Assembly: GCA_029782365.1 (NCBI GenBank)
Contig: JAKOUW010000076.1
Span: forward strand, 1-64,000
Source: Chloroflexota bacterium
GTDB lineage: Bacteria; Chloroflexota; Anaerolineae; Anaerolineales; UBA4823
Direction: 5' to 3'
Length of the DNA stretch: 64,000 nucleotides
Of this stretch, positions 58,370 to 64,000 are shown piece by piece; positions within the stretch are counted from its first letter, which is position 1, and each line of letters opens with the position of its first letter. Made by a program: the position numbers and the translations under genes. A model generated the notes under the pieces. The model saw nothing but the letters and a program-made list of their open reading frames with translations. It was not told the origin of the DNA and ran no database searches.

Positions 58370-60937
58370 CTATCTTTCTACCGTAAGGAAAAATTCACTG
58401 GAACCAATCAATGCGTAATTTTGAGGCGTGTTTCTAATATTCAAGCGGATTGTTCCATCAAGACTCACAAAACGGGCGGGGTCTGAAATCATGTTGGAGC
58501 CCCAAACCAGGCCGGTCTGTTCAACCCAGACGCCTTCTGTAAAGTCCCATAATCGAACGCCAATCTGTTGGACCGGTGTGTTGCTGCCATCGGTGTAATT
58601 GGGAGAACTCAAATGAAACTCCAGGTTCGTGACTTTTTTGATATCCAGGGAGGCGATCGTTTTATACTCGAGACTGTATTCTTCGCCGCCATATAAATAC
58701 ATCTGGTAAGCCATCGGTAAGCTGCCATTGGTCTCCAGCGCCTTCCAAGAAAACAAAGCTGGCGGTACCCGCAAGTTTCCCGAACCTACTTTGAGAGCTG
58801 GCTTTAATTGAATAATGTATAAAGTAGTGTCCAGGTCGGTGGTATGGCGATTCTGTAAATCAACCTGGATGACGGTTTGGTTGGTCCATCCAGTCAGGTA
58901 ATAGCCAGTATTGTTATATCCTGTGTTCGGCTTATTGGTATTTTGCATGATCCCCATCAGCAAGGTGTATCTTTGGTAAGTGGAACGATCGGCATAATAA
59001 TTGGAAGTGCCTAAAATGGCATCAATCTGGTTGGTTGGCGCGGAGGAAGGCATCAAGGGAGAGATAGCCTTGGGACTAACCGGTAAAGCCAATGGAGAAA
59101 GACTGCTGGTTGAGAGTGAAGAGGTGGGGGTGATTTGAACTCGTATCTCGCGGGTTTCCCCATTCGAGAAATTATTCAGGGCCACCGCACTCCCCGGCAT
59201 GATCAGGGCAGAATTTTCAAGATCGAAACCGCTCAGATTTCGAACCGTCCCGGCAATCCAGGCGCCAGCGGCGTCCAGCTCCAGAGCCAGGTCGCTGGTA
59301 ATTTGGGGAGCCGGCAGGCTGCCTTCCACGGCCAGGGGGGTAATCCCGCTGATATCCACCATCAGGTTGGGCAAACGATAACCTGTCTGGCTTTCGCTGA
59401 TTTCGATGGGACCTCCGTTGATAGCGGTGCGGTTTGGAACAGGGTGGGGCAAAGCGCCCGGGCCAAAATTCACCTGGTAAATTGCCCGGTAGGGCGAATA
59501 AAGACCGACAATCCCATCCAGGCGAGCCTGGTTTGAATCATTTGGCCAGGCTTGTACAATTGCCAGGCGGTTAAGCACAGGATTTTGGCTGCGTGACAAC
59601 CCGCCGCTCAGCAGGACGCCCAGGCTGAAAACAACAACCATACCGGGTATGGTGATCCAGGCGAGTTCACGACGTTTCAATCGTCTCAAGATGATGAAAT
59701 TAACCGGACCCAGGGCAAGCATATACACAAACAAGAAACCACACACCAACGTTACAGAGGGAATCGTCACATTTGGCAGGGTCTGAGCGGCATTAGTTGC
59801 GTTGTACCAGTCATTAAACCCCATTGCCCAATTGGGAATTTCCTTCTGGCTGCCAAACCAGGCGCGATAAACCGATTCTATTCCGCTCCAATTATTAAAT
59901 GGTGGCTTTTGAGGATCGAAGGTCAAAAATACCACTTCACCGCTGCCCATTCGCTGTCGAACAGCCAGCGGCAGACTTCCAGAGGCGGCCAGTGTTTCGG
60001 ATGAAGCAAGAACCGATGAATTACTGCTTGCAAGAAAGGGACTTTGGATAGAAACAATCTTACCAGTAGCAATTAATGCTGTCCCTTGCAGTTGCTGAGC
60101 AACCTGATTCGGGGATTCTCCAAGGTTGGCAGTCGTTAGTTCATTCAATGCGGACCAATCATGGTTTTCCTGTAAACCACTAGGTTGAAAAGGCAACAGC
60201 GACTGTAATCCGGCGCTGGTTTTCTGCCAGCCTGCCCCTCCACATACAACAAGGCGACCTCCGTTGAACACCCATTTTGACAAAGCATCCATCTGGCGTT
60301 GGCTGAGAAGACTAGTATCAACATCAGCAAAGATCAACATATTCAAAGACGCCAGGGCGAAACTTTCATCAGGGATCTCAGAAATATTTAGATTAGTGAC
60401 CAATGTGTCACCGCCAACTGGTTTGAGCAAGCTCAAAGGATTCAACGCGGAAGGTGTACTGGCTATGATGCCAAAGATGTAATCAGATGGATTGCGGCTG
60501 TTTACGTTCACGAGGTGGACAGCTTTGCGTTCATTTGTTCCATTCGAGCCCGAACCAAAGAAAGCAACTTCGATTTGATAGCCGTAAGATGGCGAATACA
60601 CAAGAAGCGTGACATCTTTACGAGCGCCTGTCGGCAGGTCGAGGGGCATGGTGTAGGCTTCGATATCGCTTATATCTGTAAATCTTGCCTGTACAAATCC
60701 GCCCTGGACGGCTGGGCCACTGTTCTCGAGATGGATCCGCACTGGCAGCCAGGTATACGGGCGAAAGTTGCCGCCAAAGCCAGCTGAAGCGCTGAGGGTA
60801 ACGCCGCTGGCAATCGTCTGGGCGTGGACAAGGCTAGAGCCATAAAATAAAGCGGGTTGGATCCCAATGACAGCCAGCAGAATACGGGCTAGCATCCCGA
60901 TTTTGCATATGCACTGGACTTGCAGCATGCGACTCAC
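58370..60937 (-). CDS. Large exported/membrane protein with amidotransferase-like fold, ABC-associated
   Basis: 855 residues. A signal segment (about 15-40) precedes an Ig-like region. A GATase-like stretch (LIFADVDTSLL, WVFNGGRLVVCGGAG, about 205-250) and two helices (about 400-450; FVYMLALGPVNFIILRRLKRREL) follow, then a large beta-rich C-terminus. The GNG/GGRL pattern resembles the GATase1-like domain in the VWA protein at 47558, but no catalytic Cys is evident. It is co-directional with the ABC genes and may be their exported partner. The start may be GTG 60937 or ATG 60928. Confidence 0.7.
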   Translation of the reverse strand: MSRMLQVQCICKIGMLARILLAVIGIQPALFYGSSLVHAQTIASGVTLSASAGFGGNFRPYTWLPVRIHLENSGPAVQGGFVQARFTDISDIEAYTMPLDLPTGARKDVTLLVYSPSYGYQIEVAFFGSGSNGTNERKAVHLVNVNSRNPSDYIFGIIASTPSALNPLSLLKPVGGDTLVTNLNISEIPDESFALASLNMLIFADVDTSLLSQRQMDALSKWVFNGGRLVVCGGAGWQKTSAGLQSLLPFQPSGLQENHDWSALNELTTANLGESPNQVAQQLQGTALIATGKIVSIQSPFLASSNSSVLASSETLAASGSLPLAVRQRMGSGEVVFLTFDPQKPPFNNWSGIESVYRAWFGSQKEIPNWAMGFNDWYNATNAAQTLPNVTIPSVTLVCGFLFVYMLALGPVNFIILRRLKRRELAWITIPGMVVVFSLGVLLSGGLSRSQNPVLNRLAIVQAWPNDSNQARLDGIVGLYSPYRAIYQVNFGPGALPHPVPNRTAINGGPIEISESQTGYRLPNLMVDISGITPLAVEGSLPAPQITSDLALELDAAGAWIAGTVRNLSGFDLENSALIMPGSAVALNNFSNGETREIRVQITPTSSLSTSSLSPLALPVSPKAISPLMPSSAPTNQIDAILGTSNYYADRSTYQRYTLLMGIMQNTNKPNTGYNNTGYYLTGWTNQTVIQVDLQNRHTTDLDTTLYIIQLKPALKVGSGNLRVPPALFSWKALETNGSLPMAYQMYLYGGEEYSLEYKTIASLDIKKVTNLEFHLSSPNYTDGSNTPVQQIGVRLWDFTEGVWVEQTGLVWGSNMISDPARFVSLDGTIRLNIRNTPQNYALIGSSEFFLTVER

Positions 60938-60943
60938 GGTGTA

Positions 60944-62203
60944 TTATCCGAGTTTGTTTTGTTTATGCAGCAAGCGCTGCTGGCGATGCACCAGGGCTTC
61001 CAACCACTCTGCCCGGTCAACGGCTGAACCTTGTGGGCCCTGAATTAACGAAAGGGCGGCTTCTGTCCAATGCAAAGCTTTTTGTTCATCGTTCAAATCG
61101 TGTTCATACACCTTGGCCAGCTCCACATGAGCATACACCTGGCCATGGACTGCTGCCTGTTCCCATAACTGTATTGCGCGCGCCTGTTCACCTTGGATTC
61201 CCTTGGCGGCGCGGCGCTTGTGCAAGAAGGACAGCCGCTCAAGTGTGTTCCAATATAAAGCATCCGGCAAATTGCTTTGCAAGCTGTGATAATAGAGCTG
61301 GAGCGCCAGATCGTCATCTGCCAAATCTTCGAACAAACGTGCCAGGGCCGCGTGATCTGCTGCGCCATGGTCAGGAGCGCCGAGTGGATCTTCCAACAGA
61401 TTGCCCAGATGGCTGAACAATGCCGCCAAAGACAGCACATCCAAGGCGTTGTGGTAGAAAACACTCGCTATCGGCCGCGCATCTCCACTGCGCAGGTATT
61501 CAAAATATATTTGGGGGATCAAGTACCCTGGAACTTCCTGCTCACCGCGATGTACTTGTAGCAATTCCTGTTCCAGGTTGCCTAGTGTGCGGCTGGCCAG
61601 GCGTTCTCGGTAGACGCGTCGCGCCAGATGGAGTAAGTCAACATGTCCAAGAGAAAGCAGCGGTGAGCGCCAGCCCTGCAGTGTGAAGCGCGTGTTCAGC
61701 AAGGGGGCATCGAATGACTTCCCATTAAAAGTGACCAGCGCCTGGCAAGGCGCCAGAAAGGATTCCAGGGCGAGCAGCATAGCTTCTTCTTCGCTGGGAT
61801 CGCGCATAAAAAATTGAGCTAGGTGATAAGTACTTCCTTCCAAACGCCCGACACCTACCATGAAGCAATACGTCCCTGTGCCCCCTGCCAGGCCAGAAGT
61901 CTCAGTATCGAGAAAGGCAAATGCCTGCGGAGGCACCCCGGCGATCGAGGAATTTCCTGCCCAACGCGCCAGGTTTCTATATGAATTTGTTGGAACAATT
62001 GATTGCCTGCCATGATGGTAATCGGCCGGGTGAAACTGCTCGACTACATACACCTCACCGTGAGCATTGGATTCAACCCGGCCTGGCATAATGTTTTCGA
62101 TATTATATTGGTTAGATTTGGGACGCGGCGACTCTATCTCATTGGCGCCCAATTTTACGCCAAGACTGCGAAATTTTTCATAGATCGAAGAAGCAGGCGA
62201 CAT
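60944..62203 (-). CDS. YprB-like RNase H-fold nuclease with C-terminal TPR-like repeats
   Basis: About 419 residues. An RNase H-fold nuclease (about 95-265) has the acidic motif FLDTETSGLAGG, then VTFNGKSFDAPLLNTRF and YHNALDVLSLAALF, as in YprB/DEDD exonucleases. The C-terminal third (about 290-415) is helical with TPR-like pairs (AIQLWEQAAVHGQVYAHVELAKVYEHD). Substrate unknown. TTG 62212, GTG 62209 and ATG 62203 are all possible starts with no strong SD. It may be the first gene of the long minus-strand run and diverges from fabF across 96 bp. Confidence 0.82.
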   Translation of the reverse strand: MSPASSIYEKFRSLGVKLGANEIESPRPKSNQYNIENIMPGRVESNAHGEVYVVEQFHPADYHHGRQSIVPTNSYRNLARWAGNSSIAGVPPQAFAFLDTETSGLAGGTGTYCFMVGVGRLEGSTYHLAQFFMRDPSEEEAMLLALESFLAPCQALVTFNGKSFDAPLLNTRFTLQGWRSPLLSLGHVDLLHLARRVYRERLASRTLGNLEQELLQVHRGEQEVPGYLIPQIYFEYLRSGDARPIASVFYHNALDVLSLAALFSHLGNLLEDPLGAPDHGAADHAALARLFEDLADDDLALQLYYHSLQSNLPDALYWNTLERLSFLHKRRAAKGIQGEQARAIQLWEQAAVHGQVYAHVELAKVYEHDLNDEQKALHWTEAALSLIQGPQGSAVDRAEWLEALVHRQQRLLHKQNKLG

Positions 62204-62299
62204 ATACACCAAAACTACCCCTATTGTACCTTATCAGGAAGGGCAGGTGCTTCATTTCAGGGATTGGCCGTACAATCGGTTAGAATAAAGGTAATTGAC

Positions 62300-63550
62300 A
62301 TGGCGCAATCTATGTATCCCAACCGTGTAGTTATCACAGGTTTCGGCACGATTTCTCCCTTGGGGACAAATTCGGCCACACTCTGGAAAAATCTCTTGGC
62401 TGGAGTTTCCGGAATCGGCCCGATTCGATTGTTTGACGCATCCAAGATGGATGTGCAAATCGCCGGCGAAGTGCCAGATTTCGACCCGGTGCGCTTTATG
62501 GCAGCTAAAGAGGCCCGCCGCACAGATCGCTTCGTTCAATTTGCATTGGCGGCGGTGGAGGAAGCACTAGAGCAGTCCAACCTGAAGTGCGAACGGCATG
62601 ATCCCTACAGGATTGGCGCACTGCTTGGCTCTGGTATGGGAGGCATCAACACATATTCTCAAGAGTTGGATGTGCTGCGTGAACGAGGACCGCGCAAGGT
62701 CAGCCCGTTTCTCATTCCATCGATTACCGTCGATGTTCCTGCTGTGCGCATTGCGCTGCGCACAGGGGCGCGCGGCCCTAATTTGGGGGTGGCCTCCGCC
62801 TGCGCCACCAGCGCGGATGCCATTGGACGAGCTTTCGACACTATTCAACTCGGCTACGCTGATGCCATGTTCGCGGGAGGAAGTGAAGCCGCCATTCACC
62901 CGGTTGGTATCGCGGCCTTTGATCAAATGCGCGCTCTTTCCCACCGCAACGCTGAACCCCGCACAAGCAGCCGGCCTTTTGATGCAAACCGCGATGGATT
63001 TGTGCTTGCCGAAGGGGGCGCAGTTTTGGTTTTGGAAGAATTGCAGTTTGCGCTGCGCCGAGGCGCCGAACCTCTGGCAGAATTGATTGGATATGCAGCC
63101 ACCTCAGACGCGATCCACATCGCCTCGCCAGAAAAAGAGGGGATTGGAGCTGGACAATGCATGAGCCTGGCTTTGCAAAGGGCAGGCCTGAACCCCGAGG
63201 ATATAACCTATATCAATGCCCATGCCACCAGCACTCCGGCTGGAGATGCTGCCGAAACACGCGCCATCCACCAGGCCTTTGGGGAGCGAGCAAGACAGGT
63301 GCCGGTCAGCTCGACAAAATCCATGACAGGCCATTTGCTGGGCGGCGCTGGAGCGCTGGAAGCTGTGATTGGTGTGCTGGCGCTGCGCACCGGATGGATT
63401 CCACCAACCATTAACCTGACCAACCCTGACCCGGACTGCGACCTGGACTTTGTCCCAAACCTGGCGCGCAAGGCTGAATTAGAAACTGTGCTGTCTAACT
63501 CGCTTGGATTTGGCGGGCACAACGTGACGTTGGTTTTACGAAAAATCTGA
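62300..63550 (+). CDS. fabF: 3-oxoacyl-[acyl-carrier-protein] synthase II
   Basis: 416 residues beginning MAQSMYPNRVVITGFGTISPLG. Catalytic residues are C168 (VASACATSADAI), H308 (INAHATSTPAGD) and H345 (SMTGHLLGG), with K340 as expected for KAS II (C163, H303, K335, H340 in E. coli). It extends fatty acyl chains by condensing malonyl-ACP. A longer in-frame upstream extension overlaps the divergent gene and lacks family similarity; AAAGG 7 bp before ATG 62300 decides the start. No acyl-carrier protein or other fab gene is adjacent. Confidence 0.93.
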   Translation: MAQSMYPNRVVITGFGTISPLGTNSATLWKNLLAGVSGIGPIRLFDASKMDVQIAGEVPDFDPVRFMAAKEARRTDRFVQFALAAVEEALEQSNLKCERHDPYRIGALLGSGMGGINTYSQELDVLRERGPRKVSPFLIPSITVDVPAVRIALRTGARGPNLGVASACATSADAIGRAFDTIQLGYADAMFAGGSEAAIHPVGIAAFDQMRALSHRNAEPRTSSRPFDANRDGFVLAEGGAVLVLEELQFALRRGAEPLAELIGYAATSDAIHIASPEKEGIGAGQCMSLALQRAGLNPEDITYINAHATSTPAGDAAETRAIHQAFGERARQVPVSSTKSMTGHLLGGAGALEAVIGVLALRTGWIPPTINLTNPDPDCDLDFVPNLARKAELETVLSNSLGFGGHNVTLVLRKI

Positions 63551-63574
63551 CCAGACCTTGCCGCCCAGGTTTCA

Positions 63575-64000
63575 TCAGGATGACGCGACCAGGTTGATGA
63601 TCCTGGGGGTGATTCCGCTCAAATCGTGCAGTCCCTGGCTGAAAGCTCTGCGAGCTGGCGTTGCACCGATCAATAAGCCTGGCACCGGGTTGGCTGTGTG
63701 GCGGCGGGTTGATAGGTCTTCCAGGTTGCCATGATCAGAGGTGATTAATATCAGTCCGCTGTCATCGTGCCAAGCATCGAAAAGTCCCCCTAGGGTTTGA
63801 TCAAAATTTTCCAATAACTGCACAGCCTGGGGCATATTTTGCTCGTGGCCGGCATAATCCGTCAGCCAATATTCAAAAAAAGCAAAATCATACGCCTGCC
63901 CCAGTTTCGCCAGCTGTTGTCCAGCCTCACGATGGCTGAGAATAGGTATCTGTGGGAAACCGGGTTGGGCGCTCCATCCCTCGCCAGTCAAGTCGGCGGG
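63575..64000 (-). CDS. Phosphoglycerate-mutase-like metalloenzyme (3' part, cut by window edge)
   Basis: The C-terminal region of an alkaline-phosphatase-superfamily metalloenzyme: FFEYWLTDYAGHEQNMP, ITSDHGNLEDLSTRRHT and NPVPGLLIG. These match the metal-binding D-x-x-G-H and S-D-H-G-N-x-E motifs of cofactor-independent phosphoglycerate mutase and related phosphomutases. The frame stays open to the window edge, so the start lies beyond 64000. Which phosphomutase it is cannot be decided from the C-terminus. It converges with fabF across 24 bp. Confidence 0.85.
   Translation of the reverse strand, partial: PADLTGEGWSAQPGFPQIPILSHREAGQQLAKLGQAYDFAFFEYWLTDYAGHEQNMPQAVQLLENFDQTLGGLFDAWHDDSGLILITSDHGNLEDLSTRRHTANPVPGLLIGATPARRAFSQGLHDLSGITPRIINLVASS

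Noticed and set aside
62003..62299. N-terminal extension of the ketoacyl synthase
   Set aside because: It overlaps the divergent YprB-like gene and adds 99 residues not seen in KAS II; ATG 62300 restores the normal length and has a ribosome site.
1..64000. tRNA or rRNA genes
   Set aside because: I found no cloverleaf with the expected T-loop in the larger gaps, and no rRNA-like conserved stretches; a tRNAscan run would be decisive.

Overview
The window looks like a chromosomal segment of a Chloroflexota bacterium, most likely class Anaerolineae. This is inference from content: a compact Tad pilus operon without a secretin, secreted proteins carrying Thr/Pro-rich 'TPTPT' linkers, a multi-GAF histidine kinase, MoxR/DUF58/von Willebrand factor A (VWA) clusters, and moderate GC. 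No rRNA, tRNA, CRISPR array, transposase or prophage gene was seen, so this is a stable chromosome region.

Layout. (1) 1-6452: Tad/Flp pilus locus with a tiny Flp pilin (203-355), CpaB, a receiver-MinD fusion of TadZ/CpaE type, CpaF ATPase, TadB and TadC. (2) 6516-12032: ComF-like PRTase, long HPF, folE, then convergent folB-lgt-like-tlpA, an NHL lipoprotein and a small membrane protein. (3) 12133-15246: copper module csoR-copZ-copA with a clear sigma70 promoter and a C/G-tract operator. (4) 15324-18765: L,D-transpeptidase, CcdA, TlpA and a glutaredoxin-DUF2085 fusion, that is, extracytoplasmic thiol redox and cell-wall functions. (5) 18771-20940: yfiH-yggS-yggT-yggU housekeeping run. (6) 20948-24188: a membrane-anchored NACHT-HEAT NTPase and a coiled-coil zinc-ribbon protein read from a predicted leaderless promoter.

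(7) 24309-34977 is the most unusual region. It has two gingipain-like C25 peptidases, two fibronectin-like exported proteins, an HPr-kinase-like ATPase, a PqqD-like protein and two tandem zinc-ribbon membrane proteins. It contains no radical SAM enzyme, lasso-peptide enzyme or recognisable precursor peptide. The leader of the first peptidase holds a terminator hairpin whose 5' arm could pair instead with an upstream segment, and a folded element precedes pqqD. The first peptidase and the large beta-helix protein (36194-39451) end in the same kind of hydrophobic tail (x-[YF]-L-P-x-x-x-[basic]). The second peptidase is a lipoprotein and lacks that tail, which suggests alternative surface attachment routes.

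(8) 34980-47538: Fe-dependent alcohol dehydrogenase, the beta-helix protein, a moxR-DUF58-DUF4129 operon, a histone-deacetylase-like hydrolase and a GAF histidine kinase. (9) 62203-47558 (minus strand): a long operon, yprB-like nuclease, large exported protein, ABC ATPase, permease, coiled-coil membrane protein, moxR, DUF58 and two VWA membrane proteins, many joined by 1-11 bp overlaps. It resembles a MoxR/Bat-type envelope complex joined to an ABC exporter. (10) 62300-64000: fabF-like ketoacyl synthase and the 3' part of a phosphoglycerate-mutase-like metalloenzyme gene cut by the window edge.

Several genes lack a visible Shine-Dalgarno sequence, and many use GTG or TTG starts. I chose starts by SD spacing, overlap with the upstream gene and conserved N-termini. 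Family names come from reading motifs by eye, with no database search.
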